NCBI RefSeq assembly: GCF_006575665.1
Contig: NZ_CP041253.1
Coordinates: forward strand, 191,501-255,500
Length of the DNA: 64,000 bases
Direction of reading: 5' to 3'
Source: Echinicola soli
GTDB taxonomy: Bacteria > Bacteroidota > Bacteroidia > Cytophagales > Cyclobacteriaceae
Of the stretch, positions 17,953 through 26,557 are shown in pieces. The notes beneath the pieces are model-generated. The model saw only the letters and a program-made list of their open reading frames with translations. It was not told the DNA's origin and did not search any database. The position numbers were made by a program, and so were the translations under genes. Each line of letters starts with the position of its first letter. The stretch's first letter is position 1.

Positions 17953-19110
17953 ATGCCGAAAATCCTGATTATCGATGATGAGAAAGTCATCAGATCTACG
18001 CTCAAAGAAATTTTAGAATACGAAAATTATGAAATCCATGAGGCACAGGATGGTGTAGAAGGGCTGAAAAAAATAGAAAGCCAGGATTTTGACTTGGTGC
18101 TCTGTGATATCAAAATGCCCAAAATGGATGGACTGGAAGTACTGGATAAAGTTTACCAATCCGACAAGCAGCCACAGTTCATCATGATATCGGCACACGG
18201 CTCCATCGAATCGGCGGTAGAAGCTACCAAAAAAGGTGCTTTTGACTTTATCCCAAAGCCTCCTGACCTCAATAGACTTTTACTTACGGTCAGAAATGCA
18301 TTGGAGAAGAAAGACTTGGTCACCGAAACCAAGGTCCTCAAGAAGAAACTTTCCAAAAAGCTGGATATGGTGGGAGAATCCGCAGCTATTCAGCAAGTAA
18401 AGGAAACCATCGAAAAAGTAGCCCCGACGGATGCGCGGGTACTTATCACGGGACCTAATGGAACGGGAAAAGAGCTCGTAGCACACTGGCTCCATCAAAA
18501 AAGCGGGCGGAGCAAGTCGCCATTTATTGCGGTAAATTGCGCAGCCATTCCTGCTGAGCTTATCGAAAGTGAACTTTTTGGCCATGAAAAAGGAGCATTT
18601 ACTTCTGCCAACAAACAGCGGCAAGGGAAATTTGAGCAGGCCAATGGCGGCACCATCTTCTTGGATGAAATTGGTGACATGAGCCTTTCTGCCCAAGCCA
18701 AAGTACTCAGAGCGCTTCAAGAACACAAGATTTCCAGGGTTGGCGGAGACAAAGACATCAAAATAGATGTCAGGGTTTTAGCGGCCACCAATAAGGATTT
18801 AAGGAAAGAGATAGAAGAAAACAACTTTCGCGAAGACCTCTACCATCGTCTTAGCGTGATCCTCATCCAAGTGCCCGCATTGAAAGACCGAAAAGAAGAT
18901 ATTCCATTGCTAGTGGATCGCTTCCTGGAAGACATCGCCAAGGAATATGGCACTTCTAAAAAAGGTATCGATGAAAAAGCGGTGGCAAAATTACAGGAAT
19001 ATCAATGGACAGGAAATATCAGGGAGCTTAGGAATGTAGTAGAAAGACTGATTATACTGGGAGGAAAATCAATATCCCTCGATGATATAAAAAAATACGC
19101 TGACTTCTAA
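17953..19110 (+). CDS. Sigma-54-dependent response regulator lacking a DNA-binding domain
   Basis: The 385-residue protein starts at [17 protein letters not shown]. It has a receiver domain (1-120) with phospho-acceptor Asp52 in [12 protein letters not shown] and Lys in FIPKPP, and a sigma-54 AAA+ domain (about 140-370) with Walker A GPNGTGKE, Walker [12 protein letters not shown] and the loop motif HEKGAFTSA, a GAFTGA variant. It ends at [23 protein letters not shown], directly after the AAA+ lid. The Fis-type helix-turn-helix of NtrC-like proteins is therefore missing. It probably activates RNA polymerase from solution. The partner histidine kinase is not in the window. A terminator overlaps its stop codon. 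Confidence 0.93.
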   Translation: MPKILIIDDEKVIRSTLKEILEYENYEIHEAQDGVEGLKKIESQDFDLVLCDIKMPKMDGLEVLDKVYQSDKQPQFIMISAHGSIESAVEATKKGAFDFIPKPPDLNRLLLTVRNALEKKDLVTETKVLKKKLSKKLDMVGESAAIQQVKETIEKVAPTDARVLITGPNGTGKELVAHWLHQKSGRSKSPFIAVNCAAIPAELIESELFGHEKGAFTSANKQRQGKFEQANGGTIFLDEIGDMSLSAQAKVLRALQEHKISRVGGDKDIKIDVRVLAATNKDLRKEIEENNFREDLYHRLSVILIQVPALKDRKEDIPLLVDRFLEDIAKEYGTSKKGIDEKAVAKLQEYQWTGNIRELRNVVERLIILGGKSISLDDIKKYADF

Positions 19111-19125
19111 TCAGCGTATTTTTTT
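19091..19125. terminator. Bidirectional terminator between the response regulator and a small lipoprotein gene
   Basis: AAAAATACGCTGA (19091-19103) pairs with TCAGCGTATTTTT (19111-19123), flanked by A-run and T-run, so it can serve both convergent genes. The response-regulator stop lies in the loop. Confidence 0.85.
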
Positions 19126-19243
19126 ATCCTTTTACTTCTTGGTTATCCATTGCTTTTGCGTAAGCAGGACAAGGCTTGCTCGAAGCACATGCTCCTAGTG
19201 CCAATAGGCCGGAAGCAAGAATAATAGCTGCTAGTCTTCTCAT
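19124..19243 (-). CDS. Small lipoprotein, 39 residues
   Basis: A minus-strand frame from ATG 19243 to the TAA at 19124-19126 encodes 39 residues. It opens MRRLAAIILASGLLALGAC, a clear lipoprotein signal with lipobox LGAC, so the mature peptide is only about 21 residues. That peptide reads CASSKPCPAYAKAMDNQEVKG. Similar tiny CxxxxPCPAYA lipoproteins occur in Bacteroidota, with no known function. The gene converges on the response regulator and shares its terminator. It is too short for most length cut-offs. Confidence 0.7.
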   Translation of the reverse strand: MRRLAAIILASGLLALGACASSKPCPAYAKAMDNQEVKG

Positions 19244-19299
19244 ACTAAAATCATTTTTTATCCAAATCAAATATGTCCAATATTAAAAGGAATACAAAA

Positions 19300-20304
19300 T
19301 TAATTCACCATTAAATTACATCCTCTAATCTCACTATTATCAAATCTCCCAAGGATCTCAAGCCTCCCCTGGCTATCAAAACGTCCCAGATCTTGCGTCT
19401 CTATAAATGCACTGGAATGAAAATTGGCCAAGTCTATGATGTTCACACCACCTTGTTTCCGTGGGCTCCAGGACAAAGGGTCATTGACATCCCGCAGCAT
19501 AACACGCATGCTGGCAGGTAAGCGATATTTCCCCTCTCCCTGCGAATACGCCTGCGACATCAGCTCTGTCATACCATACTCTGAATGAATCCTACGCTGC
19601 TTAAAAGCATGTGTAAGTACCGCATGAACCTCCTCACGGATCATTTCCTTTCTTCGCCCCTTCATGCCTCCAGTCTCCATCACGATTAAATTGTCCATCT
19701 GGGGAAAATCCTCTCCAAACTGCTCCGCCAAGTCCAGCAAAGCAAAAGTCACCCCCAGTAATAATACCTTTTTCCCGTCCTTTAATTGCTTCAGGTGATA
19801 AAGCCGGTCGATCAATACATCGTAATTGTACAAATAGAACCCCGATTGGCCAGAGCCTGATTGCTTGATAAAATGATCGGCCATGGCCACCAGTGAGCTG
19901 CCCTTCCGCTCCAAATAAGCCGGTAAGAGCGCCAACACATGAAATCGTTCTAACGAACCATAAACCTGCTCAAAAATCTTCTGTGAATGCCTCAGGTAAT
20001 ATTCCTCAGACCAGATAAAATGCCGGCTCGTAACCTGGCCAGTGGTGCCACTACTGGAATAAAACGACTCAAACCCTTCATAGGGCCCACTCACCACCTT
20101 GTGTGACTTAAAGAAACGAATGGGTAAGAAGGGAATCTCATCCACCGCTTTCACCTCTACAGGGTTGATGCCCCGAGCATCCAAATACGCCTTGTAGGTC
20201 GTATTTTCTCTTGCTTGATAGTGAAACAGCTCCATGGCCAGCGGTTCAAAATCACCTGGTTCCATGCGCTGGACCTGTTCAGAAAAACTTTTGAAATAAT
20301 TCAT
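19300..20304 (-). CDS. LuxE/PaaK-like acyl-protein synthetase
   Basis: The 334-residue protein (from MNYFKSFSEQ; ATG 20328 would add eight residues) belongs to the ANL superfamily branch that includes LuxE and coenzyme F390 synthetases. The AMP-binding P-loop SSSGTTGQ is at 83-90, and HSEYGMTELMSQAYS and LGRFDSQGRLEILGRFDN near the end match adenylation-domain motifs. LuxE-type enzymes activate a fatty or aromatic acid as acyl-AMP. The substrate here is unknown and no lux genes are nearby. It is divergent from the lipoprotein at 20379. Confidence 0.82.
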   Translation of the reverse strand: MNYFKSFSEQVQRMEPGDFEPLAMELFHYQARENTTYKAYLDARGINPVEVKAVDEIPFLPIRFFKSHKVVSGPYEGFESFYSSSGTTGQVTSRHFIWSEEYYLRHSQKIFEQVYGSLERFHVLALLPAYLERKGSSLVAMADHFIKQSGSGQSGFYLYNYDVLIDRLYHLKQLKDGKKVLLLGVTFALLDLAEQFGEDFPQMDNLIVMETGGMKGRRKEMIREEVHAVLTHAFKQRRIHSEYGMTELMSQAYSQGEGKYRLPASMRVMLRDVNDPLSWSPRKQGGVNIIDLANFHSSAFIETQDLGRFDSQGRLEILGRFDNSEIRGCNLMVN

Positions 20305-20378
20305 CGTTTTATTATCTATAATGGACAAATTTAAGCAAATTTAAGATTGACTCTACACAATCAACTATTACTGGCAAT

Positions 20379-21053
20379 ATGAAAGCAAAAAGCTATGCAT
20401 ATATCTTGGTTTTAATTTTTTCTGTGGGTGCCTGCGTGTCTCCCCCTGATAATTTCCCTACCGTTCCGGAGATCAGTTATGCTGGACTTTCCTACCTGGA
20501 ATTGGACGGTGCTTCGGATTCCCTCAAGGTTGCCATAAACTTCCGGGATGCAGAAGGAGACCTTGGTTTAGACCCAAAAGAAGACAATCCTCCCTACAAC
20601 CCACTCATATTCCTTACCGACGAAAGCGGAAATTACATCACCTATTCCAACCGTCCTGCCGATGCCCCCAACTACAACCCGAGGGATTGGGAGGTAAAAC
20701 CAACCATTAATAATGAAACCATCGAAGATACCCTTTGGGTGGAGCATAACCCGGATTATTACAATATCTTCGTGCGCTTTTTCATTAAGAGAAACGGTAC
20801 GTTTAACGAATTCAAATGGACTGACGCCCCATATTACACCACATTTGACGGGCGTTTTCCGCTGATACTTAACGACAATAACCAACGGGCCGTAGAGGGA
20901 ACCATTGAATACTCCATGCTTTCCTCAGGATGGCGATCCATCTTCCGAAACGACACCGTCCGTCTGGACCTGCAAATCCAAGACCGGGCACTCAACAAGA
21001 GCAATGTGGTTTCCACGCCTGAATTTACCCTCAATCAAATTCAGCAGCAATAA
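20379..21053 (+). CDS. Lipoprotein of unknown function
   Basis: The 224-residue protein has a lipoprotein signal (YILVLIFSVGAC, Cys at 19), followed by a Pro-rich stretch and VAINFRDAEGDLGLDP, a segment typical of Ig/cadherin-like beta domains in Bacteroidota lipoproteins. A second domain contains YNIFVRFFIKRNGTFNEF and VRLDLQIQDRALNKSN. No catalytic motif is seen. It is likely anchored in the outer membrane or periplasm. It is divergent from the LuxE-like gene and followed by a hairpin. Confidence 0.8.
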   Translation: MKAKSYAYILVLIFSVGACVSPPDNFPTVPEISYAGLSYLELDGASDSLKVAINFRDAEGDLGLDPKEDNPPYNPLIFLTDESGNYITYSNRPADAPNYNPRDWEVKPTINNETIEDTLWVEHNPDYYNIFVRFFIKRNGTFNEFKWTDAPYYTTFDGRFPLILNDNNQRAVEGTIEYSMLSSGWRSIFRNDTVRLDLQIQDRALNKSNVVSTPEFTLNQIQQQ

Positions 21054-21060
21054 ATCAAAA

Positions 21061-21089
21061 CGGCTTAAATCAATCGCTGATTTAAGCCG
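21061..21089. terminator. Hairpin terminator between convergent genes
   Basis: CGGCTTAAATCA (21061-21072) pairs with TGATTTAAGCCG (21078-21089). The T-run on the plus strand is broken (TTATATTTAT), and the minus side reads TTTTGATTTAT. It sits between the lipoprotein and the E1 gene. Confidence 0.6.
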
Positions 21090-21143
21090 CTTATATTTAT
21101 GCCCTTTGCCAAGGGCCTAAAATTCCTTTATTACAATCTCCTA

Positions 21144-23558
21144 CTACCATATTGGATAGCTTACCGGATCTACTTCATGCATGATACGATAGGCTTTTTC
21201 CACCACATCATCCACGCTAGGCTTGGAGAAATAATCCCCATCCGAGGAATAAGCAGGACGGTGTGGCTGTGCAGAAAGGGTCACTGGCTCAGAATCCAGC
21301 TGATAATAGGCCTTTTGCTTTTCCAAAACCTGCTGCATCATATAGGCTGACGCACCTCCCGGGACATCTTCATCGGCAAAAATGACACGATTGGTCTTTT
21401 TGATGGACTCAAAAATGATATGATGCACATCAAAAGGCAGCAACGTCTGCACATCTATCACCTCCACAGAAACGCCATATTCATCCAACTGCCCGGCTGC
21501 ATCCAGCACGACACGGCACATGGCACCATAAGTTACCACGGTAATATCCGTGCCCTCCCTGAGCACTTCAGGCCTGCCCAAAGGAACGGTAAACTCACCC
21601 ACATTGGAAGGCATCAGTTCCTTTTGGCGATAAGCATTGAGGCACTCGATCATCAGCGCAGGCTCATCGCTTCTCAATAGCGTATTGTACATCCCCGCTG
21701 CTTGCGTCATATTTCTTGGTACACAGACCAACAATCCGCGCAAGCAGCCCAAAATAGCACTCATGGGCGAACCTGAATGCCAAACACCTTCAAGACGGTG
21801 TCCCCTTGTCCTCACGATCATAGGAGCCTTCTGACCGCCTTTGGTGCGGTAATGGAGACAGGCCAAATCATCGGTCAGCGTCATCAGGGCATAGTAAATA
21901 TAATCCAAATACTGGATCTCGGCAATTGGGCGCAAGCCGCGGAGGGCCGTCCCTATTCCCTGACCAATGATCGTCATTTCACGGATTCCTGTATCGGTAA
22001 CGCGCAGCTCCCCGTGCTTCTCCTGAAGCCCAGCAAAAGCTTGGTTAACGTCACCGATTTTTCCCACATCTTCCCCAAAAGCAAACACCCTGGGGTCATT
22101 GCTGAGCATTTGATCAAAGCACGCCTGCAAAACTTCCCTGCCGTCCACCGTTGGAGATTTATCGGTATACACTGGATCGACTATCTTAATGCGCTGATTC
22201 CCTTCTTCGGACTCACTATAGAGATGGCTATTATAACGATCATAATTGCGACTCTTCTGCTCCTCGTACCATTCTTTTAAAGGAGTCCTGGCCTCTTCTG
22301 CATCAAAACGCATTAACAACAACGTCTTCCGAACCGCTCCGAAAACATCTTTTCTAATTGGATTAATTGTTTTGGAAAGATCACCTGACAGCTGACTGAG
22401 GGCATCTTGCTGCTTACTGTGACTAGCCGCATCCTTGATCAGGCCAACGACCACTTTAAGGTCAGATTTAATATCTTCTGTAAAGGATTTCCAAGCTTTT
22501 TCCTTTTGTTCTCTCACAAACCGAACAGCCTCTTTATCGATTTCATTCAGTTCCTCCTCGGTTGCGATACCGTTTTCCAGAATGTAGGTACGGAACATCA
22601 TGTTACAATCATGATCTGCCTCCCACCGCAGTCTCTCCTTGGACTTGTAGCGCTCATGCGATCCAGAAGTAGAATGCCCTTGAGGCTGCGTCATTTCGAC
22701 CACATGAACCAGCGAAGGCACGGAGTGTTCCCTTGCCAGTTCTTCGGATTTTTTATAGGCCGCATGAAGGGATTCATAATCCCAGCCTTTGGCCACAATG
22801 ATCTCCACTCCAGGCTTTCCCTCTTCCCGCTGATACCCAGCCAAGGCTTCCGAAATACTGCCTTTGGTGGTCTGGAACTCATTTGGTACTGAAATACCAT
22901 AGTCATCATCCCAAACGGAAAAAACCACCGGAATCTGTAAAACACCTGCCGCATTGACCGTCTCCAAAAACATCCCTTCGGCACAAGAAGCATTTCCGAT
23001 GGTTCCCCAGGCAATCTCCTTCCCGAGCCCCTTGAACTGCTTTAGCTTCTGGAGTTCTTCATTTTCCCTAAACAGTTTGGACGCGTAGCCCAAACCAATC
23101 AGTCTAGGAACTTGCCCGGCAGTAGGTGAAATATCACCACCTGAGTTTTTGGTATTTCTGATGTCCCTCCAAGAGCCATCATCGTTTAGCGAGCGGGTGG
23201 CAAAGTGTCCATTCATCAAACGCCCACCGGAAGCAGGCTCCTCCTTGACCTGGGTATGCGCATAGAGCTGTGCAAAATATTCCTGTAATCTCAACTCTTC
23301 AATCGCAAACATAAAAGTCTGGTCACGGTAATATCCAGAACGCCAATCGCCCTTCCTGAAATATCGTGCCATGACCACTTGCGCCAGTTCCTTGCCGTCA
23401 CCGAAAATCCCAAATTTAGCCTTGCCCATAAAGACCTCTTTCCTTCCCATTAAGGAAGCTTGACGACTCTGCTGAACAATTCTATAGTCAAATAAAATTT
23501 GATCCTTCTCTAAATCTAGATTAACCTTATGTCTTGGTAACGTTTCCAATTCTATCAT
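21144..23558 (-). CDS. Fused alpha/beta 2-oxoacid dehydrogenase E1 component
   Basis: The 804-residue protein joins an E1-alpha domain (about 1-440) to an E1-beta domain (about 460-804). The alpha half has GDISPTAGQVPRLIGLGYA and the thiamine diphosphate segment GNASCAEGMFLETVNAAGV. The beta half has DPRVFAFGEDVGKIGDVNQAF and VVTYGAMCRVVLDAA. Fused E1 proteins of this kind are typical of Bacteroidota and are usually assigned to branched-chain 2-oxoacid (2-oxoisovalerate) dehydrogenase. Substrate choice cannot be read from sequence alone. No E2 or E3 gene is adjacent. A canonical promoter with an overlapping palindrome precedes it (23600-23636). Confidence 0.9.
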   Translation of the reverse strand: MIELETLPRHKVNLDLEKDQILFDYRIVQQSRQASLMGRKEVFMGKAKFGIFGDGKELAQVVMARYFRKGDWRSGYYRDQTFMFAIEELRLQEYFAQLYAHTQVKEEPASGGRLMNGHFATRSLNDDGSWRDIRNTKNSGGDISPTAGQVPRLIGLGYASKLFRENEELQKLKQFKGLGKEIAWGTIGNASCAEGMFLETVNAAGVLQIPVVFSVWDDDYGISVPNEFQTTKGSISEALAGYQREEGKPGVEIIVAKGWDYESLHAAYKKSEELAREHSVPSLVHVVEMTQPQGHSTSGSHERYKSKERLRWEADHDCNMMFRTYILENGIATEEELNEIDKEAVRFVREQKEKAWKSFTEDIKSDLKVVVGLIKDAASHSKQQDALSQLSGDLSKTINPIRKDVFGAVRKTLLLMRFDAEEARTPLKEWYEEQKSRNYDRYNSHLYSESEEGNQRIKIVDPVYTDKSPTVDGREVLQACFDQMLSNDPRVFAFGEDVGKIGDVNQAFAGLQEKHGELRVTDTGIREMTIIGQGIGTALRGLRPIAEIQYLDYIYYALMTLTDDLACLHYRTKGGQKAPMIVRTRGHRLEGVWHSGSPMSAILGCLRGLLVCVPRNMTQAAGMYNTLLRSDEPALMIECLNAYRQKELMPSNVGEFTVPLGRPEVLREGTDITVVTYGAMCRVVLDAAGQLDEYGVSVEVIDVQTLLPFDVHHIIFESIKKTNRVIFADEDVPGGASAYMMQQVLEKQKAYYQLDSEPVTLSAQPHRPAYSSDGDYFSKPSVDDVVEKAYRIMHEVDPVSYPIW

Positions 23559-23599
23559 ATTTAAATATTAACAGCTATTTTGGGTTTTTCAAGGTACTT

Positions 23600-23636
23600 C
23601 AAAAATACTGATTTTTAAGTTCTATACAAATAGAAC
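23600..23636 (-). promoter_or_regulatory. E1 promoter with overlapping palindromic operator
   Basis: On the minus strand TTTG (complement of 23627-23630), 19 bases, then TATTTTTG (complement of 23600-23607) is an exact match to the Bacteroidota promoter TTTG-N19-TAnnTTTG. The palindrome GTTCTA-N6-TAGAAC (23619-23636) covers the -33 box and is a good repressor-site candidate. Confidence 0.6.
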
Positions 23637-23639
23637 CCT

Positions 23640-23949
23640 CAAGTATTAACTCATAAAACCGATAATAAATTTCAAAAACAATTAAACTTAACAAGTTTAA
23701 TAAAATAATATTCCGATAATAACGAAATAGCGATAAAATTACAATATTTTAAAATTTTACCTAATTGTATTAAAGTAACGTCAATTTTTAAAAATCCTAT
23801 CACCAAATAAAAAACATCTAAAAAGAATTGTTTTGAAACTTTATACATATCAGGATATTTAAAAAGAATTTTATTCTACAAACAACTAATTTTCTTACCC
23901 GTACCAAAATAATCAGTAAGTATCTAACAACCAATCACCTTACAGTTAG
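23640..23949. other. AT-rich intergenic region between E1 and ald
   Basis: The spacer between the divergent genes is about 430 bases, strongly A+T rich, with no reading frame or RNA signature recognised. Only the two promoter regions at its ends can be supported. Confidence 0.5.
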
Positions 23950-23957
23950 TATATTTG
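23950..23957 (+). promoter_or_regulatory. Probable ald promoter, -7 element
   Basis: TATATTTG matches TAnnTTTG and lies 33 bases before the ald start. No TTTG box was found at the expected -33 position. Confidence 0.45.
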
Positions 23958-23990
23958 CAAGGTAAGTAGTATATCCAACCAATAACAGTT

Positions 23991-25109
23991 ATGATCATAG
24001 GGATACCCAAAGAGATTAAAAACAACGAAAACAGAGTTGCCCTAACACCTGCTGGTGCTCAGGAACTGGTCAAAAGAGGCCACACCGTATATATACAGCA
24101 CACAGCCGGTGACGGCAGCGGTTTCCCCGACTACCTTTATGAGGAAGCAGGAGCCAAGATCCTCCCCACTATTGAGGAAACTTACCGCATCGCTGAGATG
24201 ATCATGAAGGTCAAAGAGCCTATTGAGCCGGAGTATGACCTTGTTCGTGAAGACCAACTTTTGTTCACCTATTTTCACTTTGCTTCCCACGAACCACTGA
24301 CCAATGCCATGATCAAAAGCAAGTCAGTTTGTCTCGCTTATGAAACGGTGGAAAAACCAGGAGGAGGCCTCCCTCTCCTTGTCCCTATGTCGGAAGTAGC
24401 CGGTAGAATGGCCACGCAGAAAGGTGCAAATTACTTAGAGAAGCCACTTGGCGGAAAAGGCATCCTCATGGGAGGCGTGCCCGGCACATTACCTGCAAAA
24501 GTCTTGATTCTAGGCGGAGGAATAGTCGGAACACAAGCCGCTTGGATGGCGGCTGGCATGAAGGCCGATGTCACTATCCTGGATGTTTCGCTCCCACGGA
24601 TGAGATACCTATCCGACGTGATGCCTGCGAACGTAAAAACCAGAATGTCCAATGAATACAACATCAGGGAACTGATCAAAACCGCCGACCTGATTATTGG
24701 CGCGGTACTTATCCCGGGAGCCAAGGCACCACACCTTATCACCAGGGATATGCTGAAGGAAATGCAGCCTGGCACCGTACTCGTAGATGTGGCAGTGGAC
24801 CAAGGAGGATGCATCGAGACCTGTAAGCCTACGACCCACCAAGACCCCACCTTTACTATCGATGGTGTACTACATTACTGCGTAGCCAATATGCCAGGAG
24901 CTGTACCTTACACTTCTACCATCGCACTGACCAATGCCACCCTTCCTTATGCTATCCAATTGGCAGACAAGGGATGGAAAAGAGCCTCTAAAGAAAGTAT
25001 AGAGCTGACGACAGGGCTGAATGTAATAAAAGGGGATGTGGTTTATAAAGCCGTAGCGGATGCTTTTAACCTACCTTTCACAGCAGTGGAAAAACACTTA
25101 GAAAACTAA
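23991..25109 (+). CDS. ald: Alanine dehydrogenase
   Basis: Ald reversibly converts L-alanine to pyruvate and ammonia with NAD. The 372-residue protein is full length. It opens MIIGIPKEIKNNENRVALTP, and has the substrate-site Lys in MIMKVKEP, the catalytic His in FTYFHFASH, and the Rossmann motif ILGGGIVGTQAAWMA. VDVAVDQGGCIET and HYCVANMPGAVPYTST are also conserved. It stands alone between the AT-rich spacer and a strong terminator, beyond which the IS element begins. Confidence 0.96.
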   Translation: MIIGIPKEIKNNENRVALTPAGAQELVKRGHTVYIQHTAGDGSGFPDYLYEEAGAKILPTIEETYRIAEMIMKVKEPIEPEYDLVREDQLLFTYFHFASHEPLTNAMIKSKSVCLAYETVEKPGGGLPLLVPMSEVAGRMATQKGANYLEKPLGGKGILMGGVPGTLPAKVLILGGGIVGTQAAWMAAGMKADVTILDVSLPRMRYLSDVMPANVKTRMSNEYNIRELIKTADLIIGAVLIPGAKAPHLITRDMLKEMQPGTVLVDVAVDQGGCIETCKPTTHQDPTFTIDGVLHYCVANMPGAVPYTSTIALTNATLPYAIQLADKGWKRASKESIELTTGLNVIKGDVVYKAVADAFNLPFTAVEKHLEN

Positions 25110-25148
25110 AAATCAATCCCTTAAATAGGATATTTCCCAAATATAAAT

Positions 25149-25179
25149 AAAAAGACTGCTTTGTAAAGCAGTCTTTTTT
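25149..25179 (+). terminator. Rho-independent terminator of ald
   Basis: AAAGACTGCTTT (25151-25162) pairs with AAAGCAGTCTTT (25165-25176), flanked by A- and T-runs. Confidence 0.9.
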
Positions 25180-25200
25180 CTGTTATATATGATTTACAGT

Positions 25201-26533
25201 CAATGCTGTCCTAAATAATTTTTGATTTACCCTTTAGTCTGTATTTGAAAGCAAATTGGGGACATATTAAGGAGTTTGAGCAAACAGATCCCCCTGTACT
25301 ATTTTCAGGGGTGGTTTTTCGGGTTCCGTAAATGGGCTATCAAGCCATTTTTGCAGTTCGATTTTCACGAATATATTGAGCCGGATAAAGGCCACCAGAT
25401 TGGACAGGTGCCAGCCGAATTTAGCTGTTGCCTTCATGACTTTGATCAGCAGGATGGTGATCAAAGCCGTCCATATCTGGATCATTACTGCATTTTTAGA
25501 GGTTCCGATAAAGGTTTTGATATGCAATAGCTGCTTGATGTCCCGAAAAAACACCTCAATCTCCCATCTTGATTTGTAGAGGTCCCCAATGGTCTGGGCC
25601 GCCCAGGCAAAGTTGTTGGTGATCAGTTCAATGGTCTGCCGGTTTTCCTCATCCCACACGGCCACTCTTCTGAGCCTTCCCTTATACTTGGTTTTGGATT
25701 GTGGGTTGGTCAGTTCGATTTCTTCGTCTTTGAGCACATGTTGGGCGGTTGTTTCGGGCAGCTCCCGTTCTTCGACGGTGCTGAAGGCAAGGTTTCCCTT
25801 GTGCCTGATCACGAAGAACACCCCTTTGCTGTCCCAGACGTTGAGCATGGGCAAGTCATTGTAATACCGGTCGGCGACGATCACCGAGCCCTTTTCCAAG
25901 GGAATGTCGTAAGCTCCTTTATTATCCCCGACACTCCCCTCGGTAATGTTCACGTAAACAGGGAGTTTCCCGTCATATTCCAGCAGGGTGTGCATCTTTA
26001 CAGCTCCCTTTTTGGTACGGAAAGTAGCCCAGTCAAACACCGAAAGACAAAGGCTGATCACCGTGGCATCGAGCAGGTAAACGGGGACCTTGATCCTGAG
26101 TTTGGACCTCTTGACAGCTGCCTGCTGTCCTAAACTTCCCAGTAGGGAATAGTAAAGGTCCCTGAACAGGTCCGAATCCCTTCGTTTGTTCTGATAGCTG
26201 ATACTTGATTTGGAGGGGGCTTTGGCAATACCAAGATGGTTAAGGTTCCCGGTAGCAGACCGGAGTCCGTTGGAAATGTCCCTTACCGAGGTGCTCTTGG
26301 CAAAATGGCAGAACAACATCGAGACAAGATGCGTCCAGCTGTCAAATCCCTTGCAGCCCTTATCGGTTTGCTTTTCCTTGACCAATTTCTTGAAAATTGA
26401 TCGGTCTATCTTTTTAATAATCTGTGAAAACAATGTAATATTACACATGAGAGGTTCGTGTTTTTTGGTGCAAACCCAAAATAACTTTTTTGGGCAAAAA
26501 ATAGAACCTCTCATTTTTTATTTAGGACGCTAT
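25201..26533 (-). mobile_element. IS4-family insertion sequence, complete, 1333 bp
   Basis: Imperfect terminal inverted repeats CAATGCTGTCCTAAATAA (25201-25218) and, read inward from 26533, ATAGCGTCCTAAATAA enclose one transposase gene. The 11-base sequence TGATTTACAGT flanks both ends (25190-25200 and 26534-26544) and is the likely target duplication, in the IS4-family size range. The same target, uninterrupted, is present at 3320-3338 (TGATTTACAGTGGGTAAAT), which supports these ends. The reading frame is intact, so the element may be active. Confidence 0.85.
25267..26448 (-). CDS. IS4-family transposase
   Basis: The 393-residue protein starts at MCNITLFSQIIKKIDRS (an ATG at 26514 would add 22 residues within the IS end). 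It has the N-terminal DUF4372-type domain with FDSWTHLVSMLFCHFAKSTS and a DDE nuclease domain. The first Asp is in YLLDATVISL, the second in IVADRYYND, and the Glu in the signature YKSRWEIEVFFRDIKQ (Y-x2-R-x3-E-x6-K), diagnostic of IS4. It catalyses cut-and-paste transposition of the surrounding element. The gene is undamaged. Confidence 0.93.
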   Translation of the reverse strand: MCNITLFSQIIKKIDRSIFKKLVKEKQTDKGCKGFDSWTHLVSMLFCHFAKSTSVRDISNGLRSATGNLNHLGIAKAPSKSSISYQNKRRDSDLFRDLYYSLLGSLGQQAAVKRSKLRIKVPVYLLDATVISLCLSVFDWATFRTKKGAVKMHTLLEYDGKLPVYVNITEGSVGDNKGAYDIPLEKGSVIVADRYYNDLPMLNVWDSKGVFFVIRHKGNLAFSTVEERELPETTAQHVLKDEEIELTNPQSKTKYKGRLRRVAVWDEENRQTIELITNNFAWAAQTIGDLYKSRWEIEVFFRDIKQLLHIKTFIGTSKNAVMIQIWTALITILLIKVMKATAKFGWHLSNLVAFIRLNIFVKIELQKWLDSPFTEPEKPPLKIVQGDLFAQTP

Positions 26534-26557
26534 TGATTTACAGTGGGTAAATATCAC

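Noticed and set aside
21144..23558. Pyruvate dehydrogenase E1 as the name for the fused gene
   Set aside because: Motifs fit all branched-chain and pyruvate E1 proteins; without E2/E3 neighbours the substrate cannot be fixed.
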